Part shown: piece by piece, positions 1 to 8,351 of the stretch
Layout: every line of letters begins with the position of its first letter
How positions within the stretch are numbered: position 1 is the stretch's first letter
DNA from: Jimgerdemannia flammicorona
Lineage: Eukaryota > Mucoromycota > Endogonomycetes > Endogonales > Endogonaceae
DNA length: 12,240 bases
Direction of reading: 5' to 3'
NCBI GenBank assembly: GCA_003990745.1
Contig: RBNI01005698.1
Coordinates: 1 to 12,240, forward strand
Translations under genes and position numbers: made by a program
The notes under the pieces: generated by a model
Told to the model about the DNA's origin: nothing
The model's input: only the letters and a program-made list of their open reading frames with translations
The model's database searches: none

Positions 1-100
1 CTCCCCCTTCAATTACCCCCTGCCTGAGCACCATCTGACCACCCACAACCTGAATTCTTCCACCACTCTTCTGAGAGATATGCCCCACCAGCCCCTGGCG
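1..100 (-). other. LINE A 3' untranslated region (partial)
   Basis: These bases follow the ORF2 stop (TGA at 101-103 on the minus strand) and continue the G-rich LINE coding-strand composition. No poly-A or tail repeat is seen before the window edge, so the true 3' end lies further left. Confidence 0.55.
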
Positions 101-397
101 TCACCCTCCCCCCAGCCCCCAGCCTTGCCACCACCCATTCAAAATGTCCAAAAGTAACCATTCCCAATGGGCCAACTTGTCCCCATCCCCAACCTGCTGT
201 CCTTCTTCAAAGACACTAGCCCAATGTCCAGCCAACCCAACCCAGATCGCCAAGGCCCACCCAAGGGTCAGCCACTCATCCCCAACTCCCCCCATCAGCC
301 GACGGCGGAGCTCTCCCCACCTCCCCCCTCCCTCTCCCTCCAGAACCCCCTGCCCTATCCGGCACCTAATACCCCTCCAGTACTCTTCCAGTACCTC

Positions 398-469
398 ACA
401 CTCCCCAAGCCAATGTTCAGGCGTCTGTGCCACTCCTCCCTCCTGACCAACATTGAAACATTTCTCGCA
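398..469 (-). other. C-terminal Cys-Cys-His-Cys motif of LINE A ORF2
   Basis: Near the C terminus the residues C (467-469), C (458-460), H (413-415) and C (398-400) form C-x2-C-x14-H-x4-C. This placement resembles the zinc-knuckle-like tail often found after the RT of LINEs and thought to help RNA or DNA binding. The same spacing occurs in the second LINE copy at 11916-11987, which supports a real conserved motif. Confidence 0.72.
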
Positions 470-1139
470 CTCGAACGTGCCACCGTCCACCAAGTGCCCA
501 GACCGATAGTTTAACATCACATTCCTCCGCAAGACACGCCACCACACCAGCCAGAACTTGGGGGGCAGCCACTGCCTCACTCTTTTGCTCCAGAGCCAGA
601 TTCCATTCCAGTCCCACTTCTCGCCGATTCTAACTCTCTGCCATACTTCAGGCCACAGGTCTGCACCTAGGCCATGCAGACACTCCAGGCCCTCTCTAAG
701 CTTAAAGTTCTCTACCAGGACACCACCGAGCAACAACCTGTCCCACCTCCACATCTGTGGTCCCCAATCCTCCTCTGCCTCCTCACCTCTCCACCAAAGT
801 CCAATCTTCTTCGCGCTATCCACCACCCCCCACCAGAAGCCCGTAAACCGCACCCTCCTGCTCCCCTCCATGGCCACCATCGCGAGCAGATCACTCGTAT
901 CACCGCATGGGGAGTACCAAACCTCCCACAATCTCTGCATGAGTGGCACCCACTCCCGACCACGAAGCTCGCTAGCTCTTCACAGCCACCAAGCTCTAAG
1001 GCATAGGAGCTGCTTAGGAAAGTCCACTAAGCCTAGCCCACCTCTTTCCAAGGGTAGTGTGAGCACCTCCCACCTGACCTGACTCCGCCTCCCTCCCCAG
1101 ATCCACGACCTCACCATCTTCAACAGCCCCTTGACCACT

Positions 1140-2250
1140 CATGGTGGAAAATCCAGATGATAACCAACATACCAAAGCTTGGGCATCCAGTACACGTTCA
1201 GTACCATCACCCTTCCAGCCAGGGACATATGTCGGCCTCCCCAGCACAGCAGAACATTTCCCCACTCTAACAATTTACGATCCCACCACACCTGGGGAAG
1301 AAGGGACCCGAACACCGAGAAGTAGATCCCCAAATATCGCACAGGTTCTCCAGCTGGTACCACTGTCCCAATGACCTCGCCACCAACAATTCCAGCACCG
1401 AGCACTAGAGTCTCACACTTGTGCCAGTTCAGCTTAGCCCCAGAGCCCCTCTCATACTATTCCACAGACCTCTGTAACTCCCCCACATCCGCCAGAGAGC
1501 CCAGCCTGACCACCATGTCATCCGCAAAGGCCCCCACCTTCCAATTAACTCCTAGAATGTCCAAACCCCCAATCCGATGCCGAATTCGATCCAGTAGAGG
1601 CTCCAGAGAAAGGGCATACAATATAGGCGACAAGGGATCCCCTTGGGGCACCCCTTGTCCCAGGGGAAAGGTCATTCCCCTATGGCCATTAACAACTAGT
1701 GCCACCTGACTGTCCTCCAAGAGGCTAATCAGCGCTCCTCGGAACCCTGGTGGGATACCAATCCATTTCAGTACCCCCCCAGCCATACCCTCTGCACTCA
1801 GTCATAAGCCTTCTCCTGGTCCAGAAACACCAACCTGCCATCAACTCCTGTTGCCTGGGCACCCTCAATCATGCCATGAACCCAAGCTGTCCCATCTCTA
1901 ATCAACTGCCCACCAACAAACCCATGCTGCTCCACCCCAAGCACCTGCTGAGCGATTCCTTGTAGCCTCAACACCAAGATCTTGGTCACCAATTTGCAGT
2001 CCATATCGAGAAGCATAATTGGCCACCAGTTCTTCCAGTCCTCATGCCTCCCCTTATCCTTGTAGAGCAGGGAGACCAGCCCTAAGCGCTGTCCCCCAAT
2101 CCAGACACCAGACTGAAGAACTTCACTATACATAGCAGTCATCTCCTCAAGCACCTCACTGACTCCAGCCATTTTCTGCCAAAAATCCCAGGGAAGCCCA
2201 TCCTCTCCTGGGGCAGTCCCATTACTCGTCAAGGCCAAAACTCTGCAAAT
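1140..2250 (-). other. Reverse transcriptase domain of LINE A ORF2
   Basis: RT landmarks are in the expected order: NWWPIMLL (2018-2034; the family usually has NWRPI), a GFVGGQLIRD box, FLDQEKAYD (about 1801-1827) followed by a TGA at the expected Arg of KAYDR, GVPQGDPLSP (GVPQGDP at 1634-1654), and AFADDMVV with FADD at 1517-1528. Thumb-like sequence with YLGIYF follows. The Trp at 2023-2025, where the family has Arg, and the stop after KAYD both fit loss of a CpG in an Arg codon. The catalytic Asp pair of FADD is retained. A one-base frameshift near 1774-1800 separates palm motifs A and B, so this copy cannot make an intact RT. Confidence 0.87.
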
Positions 2251-2949
2251 CTCCTCACCACATACTGGGTCCCCTAATGTCCCAAGTCCTTCTGCAGGGT
2301 TTGGAATCCAATCCCCCAGCTGCCTCTCAATGTCCATAGCATCCATCCCTCCTTCTTCCTCACTCCACAATTTCCCCCACCTGTTCCACAATAACCCCAG
2401 AATCGCCGGAGACCCCACCACCAGCTCGCCGTTCATGTCCAGAACCCCCTCCCATCGCTGCCTCACCCGTCACGCTTGCAATAACCTCGATAAAAACCTC
2501 AAAGGTCTCTCCCCTTCCTCCAGTCCCTGCCACTGCAAGCGGGCCACCATTCCCTGAAGCTTCACCTCCTCCTCCTTCCGTAATACTCCTTTAAGCTCGT
2601 CGACCTCCTGTCAGATTCGCACAATATGCCAATCAGTCACCTCCCCATCCTCCAGCACCCCTGCCCACCTCCCCATAAGTGCAGCCAGGCGACGGGAGGC
2701 CCACAGTACCCTCTGTCTTCGCTGAGTACACTTCGCTTTCCCTGCCCCCCTTCAATACCCTTGGGCAGTCACCTTCAGTCTTCTCCAATGGTCTCCAATT
2801 CCCAAGCCCTGGTCCCGCCACCAACTAATATTCCCAACCACCTCTGTCTCCCATCCCTCCCACAATGCCCTATCCTTCAACAAAGAGGAATTTAGCCGCC
2901 AATGTCCAGGCCCATCCTTGTTTCCCCCAAACCTCCCCCTACTAAGCAG

Positions 2950-3630
2950 CCCCCAGTGATCAGACCACGAACACTATATCACCTCCAGCACCGACCAGAC
3001 ATCTGCTCCCCAATACTCGGCAGTTAGAACCCAGTCAATCCTGGAACCCAGCCCTGCCGCCCAGTGGGTGTATACCCGCCGATCGGCCCAAAGGTGTCTT
3101 CCGGAGTCTACTAAAGAACACAATCACTCTATTTCCAGCCAGTCCCCCAGCCCACCACTTTCTCCCCGCACACCTCTACCACCATCAGTCCTATCCTTCT
3201 CCTTATCCCGTACCATGTTAAAGTTACCCCCTATACAATCCAAGCCAACTTCTCCCAATACACCCACCTCCTTCAATCGGCGCATCCAATCCACTCTCTC
3301 CCCTCTTTCAGCTGGGCAGTAACATGACCCAACCATTAACGAGCCCTGTCCAGGTCTCCTCCACAAACCCCACACCACCCAAGACCCCCAATGTCCAATG
3401 TCCACAATGTCCCCCAACCCTCTCCTAACGAGAATACATACTTTCCCCCTCCATACTGCCATGCCCCCCCATTCCTTAGTCCAATCCTGTAAGTCCACCT
3501 CTTCTTCATATCGAACATCCTGTAGCAAGAAGAGGTCTGCATCCAGTCCCTTGAGCCAACCAAAAATGAACTTTCTCCTATCTGCCCCCCATAACCCATT
3601 AACGTTCAACGAGAATATCCTGGTTGTACT
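2950..3630 (-). other. APE-type endonuclease domain of LINE A ORF2
   Basis: This domain would cut the first target strand during LINE insertion. Visible family motifs are SLNVNGL at its start, LLQDVR (the usual LQE position, here Asp), GGNFNMV at about 3211-3231, RIDW, and the terminal SDH at 2956-2964. The GGNFN motif is normally GGDFN; the codon at 3223-3225 is AAC, an Asp-to-Asn change at a metal/catalytic position that one G-to-A step would produce. Two in-frame stops (TGA 3124-3126 and TAG 2974-2976) also interrupt the domain. I infer that it is dead. Confidence 0.82.
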
Positions 3631-3667
3631 GTTCATATGGAAGAAATGTTGAATAGACTCCCCCAAC

Positions 3668-5521
3668 CTAATACTCCATGCTCATCTCATCTCCAGCCAG
3701 ATCCAAGCACCTTTCCGCCTCCAAGTCACCCTCTACAATAGCCTGAGCATCCAGTGCCTCCAAGATTTCCTGGCATTCCACGCCATCCATGACCTCCATC
3801 TCTGACCAGTAGTCCAGGCAGACAGCGCGCCACTTCTCCAGCCCCTTCCTCGAATTCCACAAGAAAAGTGCCCTGTCACTCGCAATCTTCCGAAGCTCCA
3901 CCTCCCTCTGATCATCCACCTGATATTCAACAGATTCCAAGAGGACAGCCAGGATCTCATTCCTCATCTTCCTCGGCACCTCCTCCCCTCGCAGAATGTC
4001 CTCCCAATGCCTCTCCTCCATCACCCAGAAGTCCTCACCCCCCAGCTCTTCTGCCGCCACCCCTTCTAGGGTCTTCCACATCCACTTTTCCTCATCCACT
4101 GCCTCCGCCGCACCCTGAGCGATACAGCCCCCATCCACCCCCGGGTCCATCAGCGTGCTCCTCCTCACTGACTCATCCCACTCCTCATCCGGCACGTCCA
4201 TCAGCTCCTCCTCCCCCTCAGCCCCACCCGGAACACTATACTGAGGGTGTACACCTTCACCCATTTCCGCATCTACCGCCGACACACCCTTCTCCTCTAT
4301 CCTCTCTCCAATCGGAGCCCCACCTTGGGCTAAATCTCCCCCCTCAGCCCAAGCGCTCTCCCTCAACCCTGTAGCACCTTCTTCCAAGCTTCCACCGGTC
4401 CTTCCCTCACCCAACCTCGTCAGCAGCTCTTTCTGTATTTTCCTCCCCTGCATCCTCTCCCAAACCCCTTTCTCCATCCAGACCCTTGTCCCGTCTACCT
4501 CCCCTACCACCATCCTGGCCTCGAACTCCTTCCAGGCCAATCTTCTCCTTGCAACCGCCCCTTCCAGATCCTCCAGCGCCTCCAATAGGTCCTCCTCCTC
4601 CTCCTGGGTCCCCTTCACCCTCACAACCTTACACTCTACTGGCCCCCACCTTAGCATCACCGGCCAGTCCCTCGACCTTCCCGTATTCTCCTTCCCAAAC
4701 AGCCTCACCCTGACATCGACGTCACCAGTCTGAAGCACTGTGCCCTCCCAGACCTTGAACCCAACATCTATGATCTCACCATACTCCTTGATCGCCTCCA
4801 CAACGAACTCCCTGGTCCTCTCCTTCGACACAGTTGGGAGATCCAACACTGTCAACTGCACCACCCGAGGGTCCCAGTGCATGCACTGGGCCATAGGGAC
4901 CACCACCCCGCCAACCATCATCCCCTTCTCCATAGCTGCCAACAGGGCATCTTCCTCCTCAAACCCCACCTCTACCCCCTCCTTTCCCCTCAAGAACTTT
5001 ACGGAGGCCGCTCCCTTAGCCTCTTGCGCCACCAGCCCCAAAATCATCCTTGCCATCACCGCTAAGCCCCGGAAGCACATAGTGACTACAAATTCCGACC
5101 TCGACTTCTTGAGTAACGGGGCTGACACCATGCCCATCATGCCATCTGCCAGGTCCCCGGGCCTCGTGCCCCCTCCCAGCCCCGCACCGCCAACCATCGT
5201 CACATCTGGATTTTTTGCCAGATCCCCAGTCACAGCCCCATCAGCAGTCACAGCCCCATCTCCAGCCCCTACTCTGGCACCCACTCTACTACCAGAGGCA
5301 CCCCTAGGCACACCGCCCTGTCCTCTAGCAGCAGTTGTCGAAGCCTTCCCCAGTTCCAGCCAACCATCCAGTCCAGAAGCCATCTTCCCCATCTGGACCG
5401 TGTCAGCAAAGGTCGACCTCTCCCCTCCTCTCTGCCTCAGACCACCCCTCCCTCCGCCGCTGGCGCTTCTGCTCACCCTTGAGGCCTCCAGCATCCCCAA
5501 ACCATCACCCCTCCTCCCCAC
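3668..5521 (-). CDS. LINE A ORF1: RNA-binding Gag-like protein
   Basis: ORF1 proteins bind the LINE RNA and form the ribonucleoprotein needed for retrotransposition. This frame is uninterrupted for 617 codons. Residues about 1-135 are Gly/Ala/Arg-rich and low complexity. Residues about 143-210 look like an RRM (beta FVVTMCF, then VEVGFEEEDALLAAM leading to GGVVV). A second RRM-like unit spans about 219-300 (VQLTVLDLP, helix KERTREFVVEAIKEYG). An acidic and helical C-terminal half follows. No CCHC zinc knuckle is present. The codon at 5521 is GTG, so it is not a credible start. Either translation begins at the internal ATG 5492-5494, or the original start was the ATG at 5600-5602 or 5588-5590, in the same frame but cut off by two TAG codons at 5528-5530 and 5522-5524. 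The ORF1 function is inferred from position and fold pattern. Confidence 0.72.
   Translation of the reverse strand: MGRRGDGLGMLEASRVSRSASGGGRGGLRQRGGERSTFADTVQMGKMASGLDGWLELGKASTTAARGQGGVPRGASGSRVGARVGAGDGAVTADGAVTGDLAKNPDVTMVGGAGLGGGTRPGDLADGMMGMVSAPLLKKSRSEFVVTMCFRGLAVMARMILGLVAQEAKGAASVKFLRGKEGVEVGFEEEDALLAAMEKGMMVGGVVVPMAQCMHWDPRVVQLTVLDLPTVSKERTREFVVEAIKEYGEIIDVGFKVWEGTVLQTGDVDVRVRLFGKENTGRSRDWPVMLRWGPVECKVVRVKGTQEEEEDLLEALEDLEGAVARRRLAWKEFEARMVVGEVDGTRVWMEKGVWERMQGRKIQKELLTRLGEGRTGGSLEEGATGLRESAWAEGGDLAQGGAPIGERIEEKGVSAVDAEMGEGVHPQYSVPGGAEGEEELMDVPDEEWDESVRRSTLMDPGVDGGCIAQGAAEAVDEEKWMWKTLEGVAAEELGGEDFWVMEERHWEDILRGEEVPRKMRNEILAVLLESVEYQVDDQREVELRKIASDRALFLWNSRKGLEKWRAVCLDYWSEMEVMDGVECQEILEALDAQAIVEGDLEAERCLDLAGDEMSMEY
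5227..5262 (-). repeat. 18-bp direct repeat, two units, in LINE A ORF1
   Basis: Two near-identical 18-base units (shared 15-base core at 5227-5241 and 5245-5259) encode the tandem peptides DGAVTA and DGAVTG in the low-complexity N-terminal part of ORF1. This is probably a slippage product. Confidence 0.6.
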
Positions 5522-5660
5522 CTACTGCTAGCCAAAGGCGCTGTCACCCCCCTGGCCAGTACACTCACCAGTTTGATCAATGCTGTCCATGTTGCTAGTC
5601 ATCCGTCACCAAAAACGTTGGAAAAAGTGTCGCCTGAGTCTTGTGTCACCCGAATGGTAC
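5522..5660 (-). promoter_or_regulatory. LINE A 5' leader with decayed ORF1 start
   Basis: Just upstream of the open ORF1 frame, the same frame extends back to ATG codons at 5588-5590 and 5600-5602, interrupted only by TAG-CAG-TAG at 5522-5530; a TGA stop lies just before the 5602 ATG. Two CAG-to-TAG changes in a Gln run would explain this. The rest, to about 5660, is the putative 5' UTR. It still has several CpGs, unlike the gypsy DNA that follows. Non-LTR elements usually carry an internal promoter here, but I recognise no core promoter motif. Confidence 0.4.
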
Positions 5661-5690
5661 TGGTGAAAGATGCTCAATACTTCTTTCAGT

Positions 5691-5990
5691 ATGTTTGATG
5701 CTATCATTGATACTGGTGCTGGAGGATGCCTCATGAGTAAGAAGACAATTGACTGCCTAGGCTGGGACATTGAAGAGTCCACCAAGATGGTCTATATTAC
5801 AGCAGATAGTATACAAGCTACCCCTCTTGGCAAAATCTGAGAAGTCCCCATCAAGATAGAAGGAGCTACCATCCCAGTAGACATGATTGTTACAAGCACC
5901 ACCAACTATGACATCCTTATTGGTAACCAATGGCTTTATAAGGCCAAGGCCATCATTGACCTCAATGCCCAGAAGATGCAGATCAACCAT
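5691..5990 (+). other. Retroviral-type aspartic protease domain of Gypsy B
   Basis: This would be the protease that processes the Gag-Pol polyprotein. The active-site motif AIIDTGAG has D-T-G-A at 5709-5720. The second conserved segment, YDILIGNQWL at 5907-5936, matches the ILG flap-side motif of gypsy proteases. A TGA at 5838-5840 lies where Arg is plausible, followed by another at 6006-6008. Nothing upstream of about 5670 can be read as gypsy coding, so any Gag-protease junction is lost. Confidence 0.82.
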
Positions 5991-6176
5991 AGAGGAAGAA
6001 AGATATGAGTCTCTATTAATGTCTATAAAGGAGTCTTATCTGACATAGAGAAAGGAGATGAAGAGGACACAGAAGTCTTCATGTACTCAGTGAACAAGAA
6101 TAAGAACAAGACACCCAAGCTCACAGATGAGCAGTAGTACAACAAGATTATCAATAGCTATGCCCCTTAAGGAAGA

Positions 6177-6233
6177 TGCCCTCATGGTACTAGGATATAC
6201 TGCTTTGAACATCTGAATGACTGCTGGTCCTGT
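6177..6233 (+). other. Cys/His-rich segment between protease and dUTPase
   Basis: In the same frame as protease and dUTPase, residues C (6177), H (6183), C (6201), H (6210), C (6222) and C (6231) cluster within 19 codons, ending in C-W-S-C. Flanking stops TAA 6168 and TAG 6261 are at probable Gln positions. A lysine-rich and then acidic linker (about 6264-6380) follows. The spacing could bind zinc, but I know of no family that matches it. The +1 frame also stays open over part of this stretch (6169-6289, with one TGA), so the reading is not certain. Confidence 0.45.
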
Positions 6234-6440
6234 ATTAGTGAAGTCAGGAAAATCCACCAATAGAAACATAAGCAAGAAGTTGCCAAAGTAAAAAGGAAAG
6301 CCAAAGAAGATGACCAGCCCCCAGAGCTTCAAGCTGACAGTAATGATGAGGAGGAATAAGAACCAGATATCACCCTCAAGATCAAGAAGTTCTACCCTGA
6401 AGCCAAGATCTCGGAATACAAGACTGAAGGAGCCATAGAA

Positions 6441-6914
6441 ATGGACCTTGTCAGCATTCAAGATGCTACCCTCAAACCACAGACCACTACCCTACTTGGT
6501 ACTGGAATTGGAGTCAAGCTGCCAGAGAACCATGCCAGAATTATCAAGATCAGGAGCAGTCTAGCAAAAAGTGAAATCTCAGTTGAAGGAGGAGTAATTG
6601 ACTCTGATTACACTGGCAAGATCTTCCTTATAGTCAGGAATCACAACTCCACCACCCTATTCAAAGTCAAGAAGCATGACAGGATTGGCCAGATGCTGAT
6701 CCACAAAATCAAGAAATCCAAGATCACTGAAGCCATCAAACTCATCAAGACCAAGAGAGAAGAACAAGGCTTCAGATCTACTGAAAGAGAAGTCTATGCC
6801 ACTACCAAGATTACCAAACTTGAGCACAAGAAAGACAAGGACCAAAATAAGCACACATATACTATTGGAGAAAACTTTCCCCTGGAAGAACAACTTCTCA
6901 AGATCCTATACTAG
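6441..6914 (+). pseudogene. dUTPase domain (trimeric type) within Gypsy B pol
   Basis: dUTPase hydrolyses dUTP to dUMP and pyrophosphate, keeping uracil out of newly made DNA. The five motifs of the trimeric family are all recognisable in order: motif 1 LLGTGIGVKLPEN (6498-6518 core), motif 2 RSSLAK (6552-6569), motif 3 GGVIDSDYTGKI with the catalytic Asp and following Tyr (GVIDSDY 6591-6611), motif 4 DRIGQMLI (6678-6701), and a degraded motif 5, GFRSTE (6768-6785), where GFGSTG is usual. Glycines expected in motifs 2 and 5 are Ser, Arg and Glu, each reachable by one G-to-A change. The open stretch from TAA 6357 to TAG 6912 is in the same frame as protease and RT, so this is a polyprotein domain; the ATG at 6441 is not a true start. 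Motif 3 keeps its catalytic residues, but the damaged motifs argue against full activity. Confidence 0.86.
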
Positions 6915-6950
6915 AATGAAGAAGTACTTGCTACAGACTTTAGGAATATC

Positions 6951-7830
6951 CACAATCAAGAACCCAAGTACTACTATGAAGTTGATACTGATGACACCAA
7001 GCCCATCTACCAGAAAGTCAGACCCATACCACCTGTCTACAGAGAATGGCTGCAAGCAGAACTCAAGGAAATAGAAGAAGCTGGAATCATCAAGCAAGTT
7101 ATTAGTCTCTGGGCTTCACCCATTGTCCTCACCCCAAAGAAAGAAAGCAAGCCTGGAGAGTTTGCACCAAGACTCTACATTGACTACAGGAAGCTCAATG
7201 CCATTACCAAGAAGGATAGACAGCCCTTGCCAAATATTCAAGAAATTTTTACCACTCTTGGAAGTGAAGCCAAATACTACACTATCTTGGATCTGTTCTC
7301 AGGCTTCCATCAGATTGATCTCACTCAAGATACCAGTGAGAAATCAGCCTTCATCATATCTGATACCACCTATATCTACCTGCAAATACCATTTGGAATA
7401 TGCAATGCCCCAGCAAGTTTCCAGTGAATGATTAATAGAGTCTTCAGCAATGAGATTGGAAAATGGCTCTTTGTATATGTTGATGATGTGATCATCTTCA
7501 GCAATACTGCATAGGAACATATCAATCACATACAACTAGCCCTCAAGAAGCTCAAGGAGTGGCCTTTACATCAAGCCCAAGAAATGCAAGTTTGCAGCTC
7601 AAGAGATCACCTATCTAGGACACCTCATCAACTAGACTGGAATCCACATAGACCTCATAAAGATTGAGGCTATTGCAGCCTACCTGAGACTCAGAACAAC
7701 TACAGAAGTCCATGCCTTCCTTGGACTGGCCAGCTACTACAGAAGATTCATCAAAGGATACTCCAACATTATAGCATCTATCTACAAGCTACTGAAGAAG
7801 GAGACCAAATTCGAATGAACTAAGGAATAT
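6951..7830 (+). other. Reverse transcriptase domain of Gypsy B
   Basis: RT signatures are in order: VRPIPP leader and WASPIVLTPKK (about 7110), LYIDYRKLNAITKKDRQPLP, TILDLFSGFHQIDL with the first catalytic Asp at 7290-7292, FGICNAPASFQ ending at a TGA (7425-7427) where the family has Arg, and YVDDV at 7476-7490 with the other two Asp. After a frameshift near 7560 the sequence continues with KPKKCKFAAQEITYLGHLI and FLGLASYYRRFIKGYS, the usual RT connection. TAG codons at 7512 and 7633 replace probable Gln, and TGA 7816 a probable Trp. All three catalytic Asp are retained. Confidence 0.88.
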
Positions 7831-7834
7831 GTAC

Positions 7835-8308
7835 CAAGAAACCTTCAATAAACTCAAGACCAGGTTGACCCAAGCACCTATCCTCAGAAGACCAGATTGG
7901 AATCTAGAATTCATCCTGCAGACAGATACAAATACTATAGGACTTGGAGCAGTCCTAGCTCAGAAGAAAGATAGATATGAATATATCATCTCCTATACAA
8001 GCTGAGGTACCTGCGGAGCAGAACAGAACTACAAGATATGCAAGCTCAAATGCTTAGCAGTAGTTTGGGCAGTAGACAAATTCTACTACTACCTAGCTGG
8101 GAAATACTTCACCATTCAAACAGACCATTCTGCTCTTGCCTGGCTATTCTATACTCTGAACCCCAAAGGAATATATGCCAGATGGATCTACAGGCTACAA
8201 GAGTATAACTATACTGTCAAGCACTACTCAGGAAGAACTAATATCAATGCTGATATACTCTCAAGAATACCTCGAAACACCCCTATTAAGATTACTCAAC
8301 ATGAATAA
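7835..8308 (+). other. RNase H domain of Gypsy B
   Basis: Following the RT in a third frame, this domain would degrade RNA in RNA:DNA hybrids. Landmarks are LTQAPILRRPDW, the first acidic motif LQTDTNTIGLGAVLAQ, CLAVVWAVDKFYYYLAG, TDHSALAWL, and NINADILSR, the usual end of gypsy RNase H. The segment before CLAVVWA normally carries Glu (TE-x-E); here 8042-8050 reads K-L-K, so the catalytic Glu appears to be Lys, a G-to-A outcome. A TGA at 8003-8005 interrupts the domain. Confidence 0.82.
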
Positions 8309-8351
8309 GGAGTTATACTATGGATTAATCAGCTATCTTGGGTAGCAGAAG

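Larger units (their letters stand above)
101..3636 (-). pseudogene. LINE A ORF2: endonuclease / reverse transcriptase, broken
   Basis: This encodes the enzyme that would nick target DNA and copy the LINE RNA by target-primed reverse transcription in the nucleus. The likely start is the ATG at 3634-3636, 31 bases past the ORF1 stop and ten codons before the SLNVNGL endonuclease motif. The frame runs from 3636 to about 1786, then shifts by one and continues to the TGA at 101-103, about 1,180 codons in all. Domains in order are the APE-like endonuclease (about 2950-3630), a basic linker, the RT (about 1140-2250), and a C-terminal region with a Cys-Cys-His-Cys motif. In-frame stops lie at 3124, 2974, 2752, 2611, 2470, 1798, 1457, 1139 and 980 (lower coordinate of each). 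The frameshift falls near a seven-C run at 1774-1780. Most stops are TGA where Arg (CGA) is plausible. The product cannot be made without readthrough. Confidence 0.88.
1..5660 (-). mobile_element. LINE A: near-complete degenerate non-LTR retrotransposon
   Basis: Read on the minus strand this is a two-ORF non-LTR retrotransposon: a short 5' UTR, ORF1 (3668-5521) and ORF2 (101-3636), with the 3' end running off the left edge. ORF2 has an APE-type endonuclease followed by a reverse transcriptase with an FADD box and a terminal C-x2-C-x14-H-x4-C motif. I see no RNase H domain. This layout fits L1-like or Tad-like fungal LINEs; I cannot assign the clade. The right boundary is inferred from a composition break: CpG dinucleotides are frequent up to 5651 and nearly absent afterwards, and gypsy protease coding begins by 5691. 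The plus strand is strongly C-rich because the LINE coding strand is G-rich. Many in-frame stops show that the copy is inactive. The poly-A or 3' repeat and any target-site duplication are outside the window or unresolved. Confidence 0.88.

Noticed and set aside
4740..5531. Long plus-strand Pro/Ser/Thr-rich open frame (263 codons), and similar ones at 3868-4374 and 558-1082
   Set aside because: They lie antisense to LINE A ORF1 and ORF2. The low-complexity Pro/Ser composition is what the G-rich LINE coding strand gives in reverse; no domain or own start context is visible.
6169..6289. Frameshifted +1 coding segment between protease and dUTPase
   Set aside because: The frame used by protease and dUTPase stays readable here with only Gln-type stops, so no double frameshift is needed; kept only as a caveat.
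5757..6461. Minus-strand open frames across Gypsy B (for example 5757-5990 and 6087-6461)
   Set aside because: They are antisense to clear protease and linker coding and show no family motif.
6441..6914. Free-standing host dUTPase gene
   Set aside because: The frame is continuous with the protease upstream and the RT downstream once the TAA 6357 and TAG 6912 codons are read as decayed Gln, so it is a polyprotein domain.
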